64,000 bases of DNA from JAOAPY01 sp038237475 (GCA_038237475.1 JBBRYS010000003.1:310001-374000), one strand, 5' to 3'. Positions 17,246 to 26,860 are shown, counted from the first letter of the stretch. The notes: generated from the letters alone by a model not told the origin. Numbers and translations: made by a program.

Positions 17246-17668
17246 ATGTATCGTCCAAAATTCTGTGTTGAATGTGGTGAGAAAATTATTCGCCTGCGCT
17301 GGCGTGTCTGGACCAGCCAGCGTTTCTGTGCCGTTTGTGCGCCGCGCTTTGTCAGGGAGGAGTCAGTTCGCCTTGCGGTGGCCGGCACCACGATTCTGTT
17401 GGTCGGTATCTTTATCGGCCATGCAACGCGACGGGTGCCGCCCGTACCGTTAGTACAGCGCAATCCAGAAGCGCGTACCTCATCGCCGTCAGCCGCGGCC
17501 GGCAACGGGAATTTTCCGGCTATCGTCGCGGAGGAAGTCTATAGCTGTGGTGCGCGGACAAAGAAGGGAACTCCCTGTAGCCGTCGTGTTCACGGCCCGG
17601 TGCGCTGCTGGCAGCACAAAGGCATGCCCGCGATGCTGGCCCAGGAGAAGTTACGTATCAGGGAGTAG
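17246..17668 (+). CDS. Zinc-ribbon membrane protein with C-terminal Cys/His motif
   Basis: A 140-residue protein of three parts: an N-terminal zinc ribbon (FCVECGEK ... RFCAVCAPRF, two CxxC knuckles), one membrane helix (about 48-66, LAVAGTTILLVGIFIGHA), and, after a Ser/Ala-rich linker, a C-terminal motif YSCGARTKKGTPCSRRV-x4-VRCWQHKG. That last C-x8-C-x9-C-x2-H pattern occurs on otherwise unrelated proteins and is probably a small metal-binding fold. GGGAG lies before the ATG. Function is unknown; a membrane-bound protein with metal sites on both sides of the membrane is what the sequence suggests. Confidence 0.7.
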   Translation: MYRPKFCVECGEKIIRLRWRVWTSQRFCAVCAPRFVREESVRLAVAGTTILLVGIFIGHATRRVPPVPLVQRNPEARTSSPSAAAGNGNFPAIVAEEVYSCGARTKKGTPCSRRVHGPVRCWQHKGMPAMLAQEKLRIRE

Positions 17669-17750
17669 CAGAAGCTCAGAGATGGGCGATCCTTCGCCAT
17701 TTATCTGTTCGGTGGTACGATTGGCGACGAAAACGGGAGATCCACCAATC

Positions 17751-18359
17751 ATGCAGGCTCTGGAAATAAATTTAGACGTTGGCTTCTCACCTTTACTGCG
17801 TCGCTACACGCTCAAATAATTTTGGGCCTTACCAGAACCCGCCGACCGCGCTCACTACGAGTTGATTGGAGGGTTTTTATTTATGGTTCCGCCTCCCGAC
17901 GCGCCTCATGATGAGATCGATGCTCGCCTGGTTAAGTCGCTGGCTCGACATCTGATTGAAATGAATGTTGAAGGCGATATCCTGCATCCTCGGGCTGCTA
18001 TATATACTGATCTCACTGTTGGAAACTATCTCGAACCTGACATGATGTATGTGTCGTCCGACTTAAAAAAACGAATGGGAGCAAAGCGGTCCTCTGCGGA
18101 TATTGTCTTCGAGTATCTTTCCCGGAGCAACGCAATCTACGATCGAACAACCAAAGCGGATACTTATCTTGCTTTGGGTGTGTGCGAACTCTGGCTGGTC
18201 GATCCGTCGGCGATGACAATCGAAGTCCGTTACGCGATAAGGGCTGGGGGTCAGCCCGCCTGCGAAAGCTGGCTCTACTCGCCTGGAGATAGGGCTGAAT
18301 CCCGCCTGTTGGAGGGATGGTCGGTTTCAGTCGAAGAATTCTTTGACGGATTGGTTTGA
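17751..18359 (+). pseudogene. Uma2-family nuclease-like gene with an in-frame stop
   Basis: Uma2 (DUF820) proteins have a PD-(D/E)xK nuclease-like fold and are abundant in this phylum. The frame starts at ATG 17751 with GGGAGA upstream and reads MQALEINLDVG to RRYTLK, then a TAA at 17817-17819, then FWALPEPADRAHYELIGG and the rest of the domain without a shift. The usual family sequence at this place is YTLEEFW, so GAA to TAA is the simplest origin of the stop. Later motifs (LEPDMMYVS, FEYLSRSNAIYDRTTKADTY, ELWLVDP) look intact. Re-initiation at TTG 17862 or ATG 17883 could still give a shortened product. Confidence 0.8.
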
Positions 18360-18412
18360 GGCGGGGGCCACACAGAGTATGGCTCCCGCCTATAAAAAAG
18401 AACCAAAGGTCC

Positions 18413-21400
18413 TCACTTAACTGTCTTCACTGGAGCTGGGGGGCGGGGTGGCAGCTTCACCGGGTTGTTTTTAATCTTGGCCATGATTTCGGCAATGCCA
18501 CGCTCGAGTTGCGGATCGCGACCTTCGATTTCAGACTTCGGATCGTTATCGACTTCGATGTCAGGATCCACGCCGTAGCCTTCGATGATCCACTCGCCCT
18601 TCGTATTCGCGAGCGCCGATCCCGGCACAAAGATCGAGCCTCCATCAATCAATGTTCCGCGGTTGCTGATACCGACTACGCCGCCCCACGAACGCTTGCC
18701 GATCAACGGACCAAGTCCCGCTTGGCGAAACATGTAGGGAAAGATGTCGCCATCCGACGCCGAGTTTCCATCCAGCAAAGCCACCATTGGACCAATAAAA
18801 GTCCCATCCGGGTAAGTGTTCGGCAAGTCATCGACGCGCGAGTAGTTTATGCCGAGCACTTTGCGTCGCAATCTCTCAATCAACATCCGCGAGACATTGC
18901 CGCCGCCATTCGCGCGGACATCAACCACCAACCCTTCCTTGTCGAGTTGTGGATAGTACCACTTGATAAACTCGCGAATGCCGGGTGCTCCCATGTCGGG
19001 AACGTGAATGTAGCCGACTCGGCCGCCAGTGGCTTCCGAAACACGACGGCGGTTGCCTTCGACCCAGTCGAGATAGATTAAGTTTCCTTCATCAGTAATC
19101 GGCCGGTAGGAAATCGTGTGCGAGCCGGTCATCGTCGGTTTGCTATTCACGGTGAGTTGAACCGGGTTGTCGGCCTTGTTACGCAGCAGGCGATAGGGAT
19201 CGTCGTTGCCCTTCAATTCCTCACCATCGATCGCCAGCACATAGTCACCCACATTAACATTGACGCCAATCTCTCGCAGCGGCGAGCGATAGATGTCTTC
19301 CTCGTTTTCACCCGCGAAGATTTTCGAGATGCGGTAACGATCTGCTTTTTCATCCAGTTCAAATCTAGCTCCCGGCAAGGCTACGCGCGGGCGAGGCGGG
19401 TTTTGAAAGTCGCCGCCCTCGACGTAAGCATGCTGAATCGTGAGCTCAGAAATCATCTCCTGAATGACGTAATTGAGATCGGAACGATGCGCCACATATT
19501 TCAGGAGCGGCCGGTACTGCTCGCGGAGGGCCACCCAATCATAACCATGCATGTTTGGCACATAGAAAAAGTCTCGATAGCGCCGCCAGACTTCGTTGAA
19601 GATCTGGTTCCACTCTTCGACGGGCACGCGGTCGACGAAGAGACCCGCAATTGAGACAGGCTTCTTCGATTTATCGCCCTGTGGGGTGGCATCGTAAAGG
19701 TTGTAGCCCTGGCCCTGAGCCACCAGAACCTTTGAACCGTCGTCGGACAAAGTGTAGCCTCGGACCTCGTCTGCGATGGTTGATTCCTTCCGGTCTTTAA
19801 AGGCAAAGATGCGCAATTGGGTCGGTCGATCACCCTGGCGCCCGTTATAAGGTGCCGAGCCCACGCCATAAAGCAGGTGGCCAGTCTTCGCAGACAGGCC
19901 GCCGTAGTTATCGGCGATGATAGGAACGCGAGCTACCCGCGTTGCGATGCCATCAAAGTCGATGGTCATAGTCGCAGCAGGCTTTGCTGCCGCGTCTGGT
20001 GTGGCCTCCGGCGCGGCGGATTTTTCTTTGTCTTTCTCCGCCGCCGGGCCTGCGTCTTTTTTTAACTCGCGGTTGAGATCCTGTGCCGGTGGCTTGGGTT
20101 CTTCTCCCGGCGGTGTTCCCTTTGGTTTCGCTGCTTCGTCAGACTTGATGGTTACTTCGTCGCTTTCAGCCGGGAACGGGTGCTTCACATCTTTGCGCAA
20201 AGCCATTGCGTAGATGTAAGTCGGGCGATTGAGCGCGTAATTGAATTCGACCTGCGATATCTGCGGCGCGAATTCCCGATCGCTGAGATAGTAAAGATAA
20301 TTCGCCTGCGGATCCCATGCAGGACTGTAGGAGTTGAACGTCCCTTCCGTAACACGGCGTACTTTGCCGTCGGCCGGGTTCCAAACGTAAACAGAATTGA
20401 AGCCGGTGGCGGTAGTGGCCATGCTGAACGCCAGATAGTTTCCGGCGGGCGACCACGCATGATCGCGGATTTGATTTCGCGGCGAGTCAACCACCTCGAC
20501 GAGCTTACGATCGGCGACTGTTACGACCCAGACTTTACCGTCCTTGTCGCCGAAGGCGATGTACTTTCCATCCGGCGACCAGTCCGGTTGATAACGCATA
20601 GCGCTACCGCCGCGTGTGATCTGTTCCGCTGGTTTCGAACCGTCCTGCGGCACGATGTAGAGCTCTTCTTCGCCGCTCAGGTCGGAGATGAAAGCGATGC
20701 GCGATCCGTCGGGTGACCAGGCAGGCCACTTGTCGTGAGCTCCGGACGAATGCGTCAGATTCCGAGTTGGCCCTTTTTCGATCGGAGCCGTGAAGATATC
20801 ACCGCGCGCAGAGAATAGAGCGCGTTCACCTTTGGGGCTCAACCCCACCGATTCAATATTGTTCGCCGCAGAGACGCGACTGGGGCGCCGCGCCAGTCCA
20901 TCGTCGGGAACATTGATCGAGATAGGAGCGCTCTTACCACTTTGCGTGTTCAGGATTTGCAACTCGCCGTTTAATTCATAAATGATCCGGTTGGCGTGGT
21001 CGGAACTCGGCCAACGAACGTCCCACAGTTTATTGTTGGTGACCTGGTTGGTTTTTCCGCTGCCAGTGTTATAGGCGTAAAGATTGAAATGACCGTCGCG
21101 ATCGGAATCGAAATAGATGGTGTCACCGAGCCATTGCGGGTCGCGAGAGGCCCGGGGCCCTTCGCTGATCAGCTTTGCGTCGCTGGTCTTCAGGTCGAAG
21201 ATGTAGAGCTTATTGGCCTGGCCGCCGCCGTATCGCTTTTCGGGTCTGAAGTCCCGTGATTGCGGAGAGTAGACAATACGAGTGCCGTCGGGGGAAAAGT
21301 CGCCTGAGCCTGCTTCCGGCATCGGCAATGGTGTGGCCATGCCGCCATCTACGGCGACCGTGTAAAGACGGGCGATTGGTAGCGCCCACGAATCTCTTGG

Positions 21401-21823
21401 TGATTTGAAAATTATGCGCTTGCCGTCTTTGGTCCAACCATATACTTGATTATCCCAGCCCCAGCGCGGTGTCAGTGGGCCTTTAGCCGGATAGAAAGTC
21501 AGCTGTCGCGGCACTCCGCCCCCGGCAGGCATCACATACACCTGCTCATCACCATCGTATTGTCCCGTGAAAGCAATCCACTTCCCGTCGGGCGAGAACT
21601 TAGCGAAGACTTCCACGCCCGGGTGGGCCGTCAGGCGAGTGGCTGTGCCGCCAGTTGCCGGCGCCGTCCAGAGATCGCCTCCGTAAGTAAAGACAACCTG
21701 GTCGCCGTGGATGTCCGGGAAGCGCAAGAGTCTGGTTTGAGCCGAAGCCTGCTGGACCAGCAACAATAAAACTGCGCCGACGAGCGCTGAAAGAATTGAT
21801 TTACGAATATATAGAGCGAACAA
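18413..21823 (-). CDS. Tricorn-type S41 serine protease
   Basis: Large protease of 1136 residues related to archaeal tricorn, which degrades oligopeptides. It has a signal peptide (ends QASAQ), so it acts in the periplasm. Two beta-propeller regions made of TolB/PD40-like repeats follow (about 30-560; FSPDGKWIAF, WSPDGSRIAF and similar). Then come a Pro/Lys/Ala-rich insertion (about 565-610), a helical domain, a PDZ domain (about 840-930), and an S41 core with nucleophile Ser in GNSASDGD (about 1022). The TTG start has AAGGAGG seven bases upstream. Three amidohydrolase-fold genes lie upstream on the same strand and may belong to the same peptide-use function. Confidence 0.93.
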   Translation of the reverse strand: MFALYIRKSILSALVGAVLLLLVQQASAQTRLLRFPDIHGDQVVFTYGGDLWTAPATGGTATRLTAHPGVEVFAKFSPDGKWIAFTGQYDGDEQVYVMPAGGGVPRQLTFYPAKGPLTPRWGWDNQVYGWTKDGKRIIFKSPRDSWALPIARLYTVAVDGGMATPLPMPEAGSGDFSPDGTRIVYSPQSRDFRPEKRYGGGQANKLYIFDLKTSDAKLISEGPRASRDPQWLGDTIYFDSDRDGHFNLYAYNTGSGKTNQVTNNKLWDVRWPSSDHANRIIYELNGELQILNTQSGKSAPISINVPDDGLARRPSRVSAANNIESVGLSPKGERALFSARGDIFTAPIEKGPTRNLTHSSGAHDKWPAWSPDGSRIAFISDLSGEEELYIVPQDGSKPAEQITRGGSAMRYQPDWSPDGKYIAFGDKDGKVWVVTVADRKLVEVVDSPRNQIRDHAWSPAGNYLAFSMATTATGFNSVYVWNPADGKVRRVTEGTFNSYSPAWDPQANYLYYLSDREFAPQISQVEFNYALNRPTYIYAMALRKDVKHPFPAESDEVTIKSDEAAKPKGTPPGEEPKPPAQDLNRELKKDAGPAAEKDKEKSAAPEATPDAAAKPAATMTIDFDGIATRVARVPIIADNYGGLSAKTGHLLYGVGSAPYNGRQGDRPTQLRIFAFKDRKESTIADEVRGYTLSDDGSKVLVAQGQGYNLYDATPQGDKSKKPVSIAGLFVDRVPVEEWNQIFNEVWRRYRDFFYVPNMHGYDWVALREQYRPLLKYVAHRSDLNYVIQEMISELTIQHAYVEGGDFQNPPRPRVALPGARFELDEKADRYRISKIFAGENEEDIYRSPLREIGVNVNVGDYVLAIDGEELKGNDDPYRLLRNKADNPVQLTVNSKPTMTGSHTISYRPITDEGNLIYLDWVEGNRRRVSEATGGRVGYIHVPDMGAPGIREFIKWYYPQLDKEGLVVDVRANGGGNVSRMLIERLRRKVLGINYSRVDDLPNTYPDGTFIGPMVALLDGNSASDGDIFPYMFRQAGLGPLIGKRSWGGVVGISNRGTLIDGGSIFVPGSALANTKGEWIIEGYGVDPDIEVDNDPKSEIEGRDPQLERGIAEIMAKIKNNPVKLPPRPPAPVKTVK

Positions 21824-22008
21824 AGGGAGGCCTCCTTAAAGAAAACGATTCTGGATTCAGCGATGGATTAACGACCGCATTACTATTGACTGGTGCATGG
21901 TAAACCAGGGCAGGGAGCTATGCCCTGGAACGGAAAACTAAGAGAGTGGAATTTAACTCAACACAGATTTCCTACGATCAGCACGCCATCGTTCGGACGG
22001 TTCCGGAG

Positions 22009-23382
22009 TTACTTTCGATTCTTGAACGCGTCGTACAATTCCGTATGGCGGCTGGTTAACGGTACCCGCCGCCCGTCGATAAACAGATAGCGCACGTGCG
22101 TCCTCACTTCCAGGAGGTCGCCGTCCGTGACGACCAGATTGGCCATCTTACCTTTTTCAATTGAGCCCAAACGGTCCGCGACGTTCATGATCTGCGCGGG
22201 ATAAAGTGTGACCGATTTCAGCGCTTCGTCTTTGGGCAAGCCAAAAGCCGCCGCCATGCCCGCATTGAACGGTAGGGATCGTACTTCGGCGCCGGCATCA
22301 CCGGTCGAGATACAGAAACGCACGCCTGCCTTTTGCAGGATAGCGGCATTTTCATAAAGCGTATCGTAAGCGTCGTCTTCGCGGACTGGGAGATTTAGAA
22401 TGCCGGTAAGAATTACCGGCACATTCTTTTCTTTTAACAGTCCTACGATCTTCCAGGCGTCATCGCCACCGAGAATAATCGGCCTTAGCTTCAGCTCCTC
22501 TGCAAATTTGATGGCGCCGCGGAGCTCTGCTTCACGGTCCGCATTGAAGATCACCGGTCGTTCGCCACGCACGTAGGGGACGAGGGATTCGAGCACGATA
22601 TTCCGATCCGGACGCGGCAGCGATTGATCTTTCGCGTAAGCATCCTGAGCGCGACCGTAGGCTTCGGCCTCACGGAGCATTTTACGAATCTGATCGAGCT
22701 GACGTTCATTAGCAGTTAACGCTGCGCTCACATCCGTGCTTGGTTGTGGCGGGCCAAACCCTCCGCCTCGTCCACCCAGACGCGGATAGTTGATTACCAG
22801 TGCGGCGTAGGGAACGACCGCCATCTCCATCGGCGTTGTGCCCAGGAGATCTATGACCGCCGCTTGTCCTGAGATCAAGCCGCCCTGCGGTAGCGTTACC
22901 GCGTGAGTTATGCCATCGACCCGAGTCACAGCGATATGCGCGCTGTGCTGATTCACGGCGATGATAGCTTTTGCGTTGGGATTCAGTTCGCCGGTTTCAT
23001 TCGTGTCTACGGTGCCGTTGGCGCCCTGTCCCACCTCGACAAGGCCAAGCGATGTACCGGCATCCATCATGCCTGGATAGACCGTCAGACCTCGCCCCTC
23101 TATCGTTTGCGCTCCGGTGGGAATATTGATATTGGCACCCACGGCGTCAATTTTGCCGTCGCGGATAACGACCGTGCCATTCTCAAGTTCGGGTCCTGCG
23201 AGGGTGACGATGCGAGCATTGCGAATTGCGTAAAGACCGCGTGCCGGCAACACGCCCTGTTGCGTCGTCGGGTTCCCGATCTGTTGTGCGAAGCTTGTGA
23301 TTACAGCGAGAAACATGACCGCCAAAGCCGGCAGCAGCCTCTTATCCAAGCCGGCGTATTCCTTCGTCGTCAACGTCTTCAT
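22009..23382 (-). CDS. Amidohydrolase-fold secreted protein without HxH
   Basis: Amidohydrolase superfamily member (imidazolonepropionase/CodA-like layout) of 457 residues with a signal peptide ending in FAQQ. The N-terminal beta-sandwich (ARIVTLAGPELENGTVVIRDG) and the barrel's end (SIEKGKMANLVVTDGDLLE) are clear. After the first strand the family's metal ligands His-x-His should follow the Asp; here the sequence is YPGMMDAGTSLGL, so these positions hold Gly109 and Ser111. It may bind no binuclear metal and be non-enzymatic or use another site. Its ATG overlaps the stop of the next upstream amidohydrolase gene (ATGA), with GGAG before it. Confidence 0.85.
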   Translation of the reverse strand: MKTLTTKEYAGLDKRLLPALAVMFLAVITSFAQQIGNPTTQQGVLPARGLYAIRNARIVTLAGPELENGTVVIRDGKIDAVGANINIPTGAQTIEGRGLTVYPGMMDAGTSLGLVEVGQGANGTVDTNETGELNPNAKAIIAVNQHSAHIAVTRVDGITHAVTLPQGGLISGQAAVIDLLGTTPMEMAVVPYAALVINYPRLGGRGGGFGPPQPSTDVSAALTANERQLDQIRKMLREAEAYGRAQDAYAKDQSLPRPDRNIVLESLVPYVRGERPVIFNADREAELRGAIKFAEELKLRPIILGGDDAWKIVGLLKEKNVPVILTGILNLPVREDDAYDTLYENAAILQKAGVRFCISTGDAGAEVRSLPFNAGMAAAFGLPKDEALKSVTLYPAQIMNVADRLGSIEKGKMANLVVTDGDLLEVRTHVRYLFIDGRRVPLTSRHTELYDAFKNRK

Positions 23383-24791
23383 GGTTGATCTCCCTCGACC
23401 TCATCATCATCCAGGTGGGCCGGGCGGCGACCGCGCGGGGCTTGAGGCGAACGGCCACCCGCAGCCGGGCGATTTGGTTCGGCTTGCTCCAATTGGCTCC
23501 GTTCCTTTGCCAGATTAGCTCGCGCAGCCAAATCTTTTTCCCGATCAAAGTAAATGTCGCCGTCGACGAAAGTGGAGTCGACGCGAGCATAGACGCTAAA
23601 AGGGTGACCATTCCAGATTGCCAGATCCGCATCCTTGCCGACTTCGATTGAGCCCACGCGTTCCTGAATTCCCAGCTGTATGGCCGGATTGATAGTGATC
23701 AATTTCAGCGCTTCCTCTTCCGAAAGATCGCCGTAGCGCATTGCTTTGGCCGCTTCGAGATTCAAACGACGGGCGCGTTCGTCCGAATCGGAGTTTACCG
23801 AAGTGACGACACCAGCCCGGGCCATGATCGCGGTGTTGTAGGGAATCGCATCGTAAGCCTCAATCTTGTAGCCCCAGGAGTCAGCGAAGGTCGAGCCGCC
23901 TGCGCCATGTTGAGCAATTTCCTTCGCGACCTTGTAACCCTCGAGTACGTGCTGAAAGGTTTTGATCTTGAAACCAAATTCGTTGGCGAGGTTGATCAGC
24001 ATCATGATTTCGTCGGCGCGATAACTGTGCGCATGCACATAGCGCTTGCCTTCGAGTACTTCGACGAGGGGTTCGAGTTGCAGGTCGCGTCGTGGTGCAA
24101 CCAGGTTCTTCTCGCCTCGCTTTAGTGCTGTGTTGTACTCATCCCAGCCTTTCTTGTAATCACGGGCCCGGGTGAAGGCATCGCGAATGACTTCCTCGAC
24201 GCCCATGCGTGTGTTGGGATAGCGGCGTGTGACTCCCGGGAGGTTTGGATTGCTTGACCGCTTCACATTTTCGCCGAGGGCGAACTTGATACCCGGCATG
24301 GCGCCGGGAAACAAAAACTCCGACGCCGGCCGGCCGTATTTGATCTTGACGACGGTGTTCAAGCCGCCAATCGGATTGGCCGAGCCGTGCAGCAGGTTGA
24401 GCGTAGTTACGCCGCCGGCCAGTTCGCGATAGAGATCGACGTCGGTAGGATTGAGAACGTCGCGCGTGCGCACCATCGAAGTCACCGCCAGCGTGCCTTC
24501 ATTAATGGTGTCCAACATCGAGTGCGAGTGACAATCGATAATTCCTGCCATCAGGTATTTGCCGGTGGCGTCAATCACGCGAGCGTTCGCAGCGGCCTTC
24601 AGGTTTTTCCCAATGGCCGCAATCTTCCCTTTGCGTATAAGGACGTCAGTGTTGGCCAAAGTGCCATGCGTAATAGTGAGCACCGTGCCGTTACGGATCA
24701 GCGTCTCTGACGGTCCATCAGCGCGAGCCGGCTGGACCAGCAGAGTACTCAGCAACGACACCAGCATTAATTGCGTGACTGCTTTTCTCAT
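23379..24791 (-). CDS. Amidohydrolase, metal ligands intact
   Basis: Secreted amidohydrolase-superfamily hydrolase of 470 residues with a signal peptide (ends PARA). Metal ligands are visible: His88 and His90 in IIDCHSHSMLD, His in VHAHSYRADE, His in TFQHVLEGYK and Asp in SVNSDSDE. Such enzymes cleave C-N bonds in cyclic amides or dipeptides; the substrate is unknown. The C-terminus carries an extra Pro/Arg-rich tail of about 40 residues. CGGAG precedes the ATG. It overlaps by four bases with the following amidohydrolase-fold gene that lacks the His pair, so the two are translationally coupled and may form a heteromer. Confidence 0.9.
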   Translation of the reverse strand: MRKAVTQLMLVSLLSTLLVQPARADGPSETLIRNGTVLTITHGTLANTDVLIRKGKIAAIGKNLKAAANARVIDATGKYLMAGIIDCHSHSMLDTINEGTLAVTSMVRTRDVLNPTDVDLYRELAGGVTTLNLLHGSANPIGGLNTVVKIKYGRPASEFLFPGAMPGIKFALGENVKRSSNPNLPGVTRRYPNTRMGVEEVIRDAFTRARDYKKGWDEYNTALKRGEKNLVAPRRDLQLEPLVEVLEGKRYVHAHSYRADEIMMLINLANEFGFKIKTFQHVLEGYKVAKEIAQHGAGGSTFADSWGYKIEAYDAIPYNTAIMARAGVVTSVNSDSDERARRLNLEAAKAMRYGDLSEEEALKLITINPAIQLGIQERVGSIEVGKDADLAIWNGHPFSVYARVDSTFVDGDIYFDREKDLAARANLAKERSQLEQAEPNRPAAGGRSPQAPRGRRPAHLDDDEVEGDQP

Positions 24792-24931
24792 CTTGTTGAA
24801 CTCCGGACATTGCGATTGATTAATGCAACTCTGTTTGTTTTTCAGATCGGTTTCTATCGGCGTTCATCGCGGCTAATCTTTCCTTACTATCCCCGGATTA
24901 CAAGGATAGACGCGGATCGTGACGATAGCTA

Positions 24932-26635
24932 TCAGGGTTGCCGTGAACCGGTCATAGTGGCATTCCCCAAAACGGATTGCACCGTGCCGTTGATATCGTC
25001 GCCATTGATTGTGGCGTCCATAGTCAAATCCACTGCCTGACCCTGAATATTCGCCTGAAGCACGACATGAAACGACGAGCCGGACACCGTGGCGCCGCTG
25101 AACTCGGAGTTGCCGATCTGAGTTTGTAGCGAGCCGGAAACAGCGCCGCCTTCCTGTCGCAGCACCAGGGTCCCCGGCACGTTCTGGCCGTTCACGTTCA
25201 AATTCACCGCCCAGGTGCCGTTGAAATTCGGCCGCGTCTCATCGGCGACCGGACCCGAAAGGGAAGCACTCGGCGAGGCGCCCGGTACCGGTGCAGTCAC
25301 CGGACGCAGCTCAACCGGCCGGCCATCGATGAAGACATTGGTGACCTGCGCTGTTTTTTCAAAAATGTCCCCGCGTGTGATCGTCAGATTAGCGATCTTG
25401 CCAACTTCAATTGTTCCCAGTCGATCGGCAACGCCAAAGATTTCTGCCGGCCGAATTGTCAGGGCCCGCAGCGCATCTTCGCGCGACAAGCCATTATCGA
25501 CAGCTTTGGCGACGTTGGCACGAAAGTCTGCGAAGTTTGTCAGGCCCCCTGATTGAAACGCGAAGCGAACTTTTGCAGCCGCTAACTTCGCCGCGGTCTT
25601 AGGTGCTTCGACGCGGCCGCGCAGGATTCGAAGAGACTCCGGATCACTTTGTGGAGCAGCCGCGGTTGTTCGTTTGGGAAAGTTGAGTGACAGCAGCACG
25701 GGCACGTTTTGTTCGCGCAAACGCTCGGCGAGAGCTGCGGCTTCAAGACCGCCTGCGATAATGGCACGCAGCTTAAACTCCTGCGCGAGATCCAGGGCAC
25801 GCTCAATTTCGCGTTGGCTGTCGGCGTACATCACCACCGGCAACTTACCCTCAAGCACCGGAACCAAAGCAGCGAGAGAGCGATCAAGTTCCGGGCGCCT
25901 CATGCCTCGCGGAGCTCTTTCATACGCTTCCTGAGCCTTTTGATATCTTTGTGCGTCGAGGAGCATTTGCCGGATCGACGCAAACACGCCCATCAGCGAT
26001 CCGGGATAACCGCCCGTCCGCAGCGATGAAAATCCGAGGTGCATGGCCACAGGTGACTTCACAATCATCTGTTGCGGAGAGTCTCCTGCGAGATTAATGA
26101 GGGCCGACTGGCCCATCCAAATGCCGTTGCGTGGTGCACTTAGTGCGGTAGTGATCCCAATGTTGCGCTCGCCCTCGATCTCTGGCCCGCCTGGTTTGAC
26201 CGAGTCTTCAACCATGACCTCGGGTTGCAACCCCGGCGGTTGAGTTGAGTTTGGCCCACTACTCGGCGCCGCGGCTCTTAACTGCGCTTGTAAGAATCCA
26301 CCTCCACCGCCGCCCGCGGGAGTGGGTGCCGGCGAGGGCGCGGCCAGGCCCAGATTTGTGTTGGCATCAAACATTCCCGGATAAACGGTTAGTCCGGTTC
26401 CGTCGATTACCTGCGCATCGGCCGGCGCGGTGACCTTATCGCCAACGGCTGCGATCAACCCATCACGAATGACTACAGTGCCACGCTCGATGACAGCACC
26501 CGACACCGTTACGATCTTCGCATTCGTAATCGCGTAGGCGTCGAGGGCGCTGTGTTGCGCACGAACAAAAGTTGTAAACGGAAGGAGCAGCGTGATTAGG
26601 AGCGAGAGGGCGGCAAGCGAGCGGATTCTGCGCAT
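24932..26635 (-). CDS. Amidohydrolase-fold protein without HxH, extra C-terminal domain
   Basis: Third amidohydrolase-superfamily protein, 567 residues, with a signal peptide (ends FVRAQ). It is close in sequence to the 22009-23382 protein: NAKIVTVSGAVIERGTVVIRDG, then YPGMFDANTNLGL where the His-x-His pair is replaced by Asn92 and Asn94. A Gly-rich insertion (about 105-115) follows. After the barrel ends (TIEVGKIANLTITRGDIFE) comes a beta-rich domain of about 100 residues (NFNGTWAVNLNVNGQ... GNATMTGS) found on other acidobacterial secreted proteins. It is upstream of the other two on the same strand with a 140-base gap, which could hold its own promoter for them. Confidence 0.85.
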   Translation of the reverse strand: MRRIRSLAALSLLITLLLPFTTFVRAQHSALDAYAITNAKIVTVSGAVIERGTVVIRDGLIAAVGDKVTAPADAQVIDGTGLTVYPGMFDANTNLGLAAPSPAPTPAGGGGGGFLQAQLRAAAPSSGPNSTQPPGLQPEVMVEDSVKPGGPEIEGERNIGITTALSAPRNGIWMGQSALINLAGDSPQQMIVKSPVAMHLGFSSLRTGGYPGSLMGVFASIRQMLLDAQRYQKAQEAYERAPRGMRRPELDRSLAALVPVLEGKLPVVMYADSQREIERALDLAQEFKLRAIIAGGLEAAALAERLREQNVPVLLSLNFPKRTTAAAPQSDPESLRILRGRVEAPKTAAKLAAAKVRFAFQSGGLTNFADFRANVAKAVDNGLSREDALRALTIRPAEIFGVADRLGTIEVGKIANLTITRGDIFEKTAQVTNVFIDGRPVELRPVTAPVPGASPSASLSGPVADETRPNFNGTWAVNLNVNGQNVPGTLVLRQEGGAVSGSLQTQIGNSEFSGATVSGSSFHVVLQANIQGQAVDLTMDATINGDDINGTVQSVLGNATMTGSRQP

Positions 26636-26775
26636 AGTCTAAATCCAATGTCCAAGCTTGAATTGATTTCAGCATTCGCCGGAAGAAAGCGCCAGCGAAC
26701 ATTTACTTTGCAGGATGCGACAGCTTACCGCAGAAAGGTTCGATACGTAAATGAGGTATAAGGCCTGTGCTGAAA

Positions 26776-26851
26776 CAGGTGTTCAGAGTACCGACTTCAG
26801 TCGGGTTCTATTTCCGCGTAAAAGCCCGCAAAACGGTACTCTAAACACCTG
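26776..26851. repeat. MITE-like inverted-repeat element
   Basis: Two 18-base arms, CAGGTGTTCAGAGTACCG at 26776-26793 and CGGTACTCTAAACACCTG at 26834-26851, are inverted copies with one mismatch around a 40-base centre. It sits between the amidohydrolase and BON-lipoprotein genes. The length and terminal inverted repeats fit a miniature element or a mobile palindromic repeat; no target-site duplication is evident. Confidence 0.6.
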
Positions 26852-26860
26852 ATAATTGTG

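Noticed and set aside
18356..19081. Plus-strand open frame opposite the tricorn gene
   Set aside because: It lies antisense to the conserved S41 domain and has no family features.
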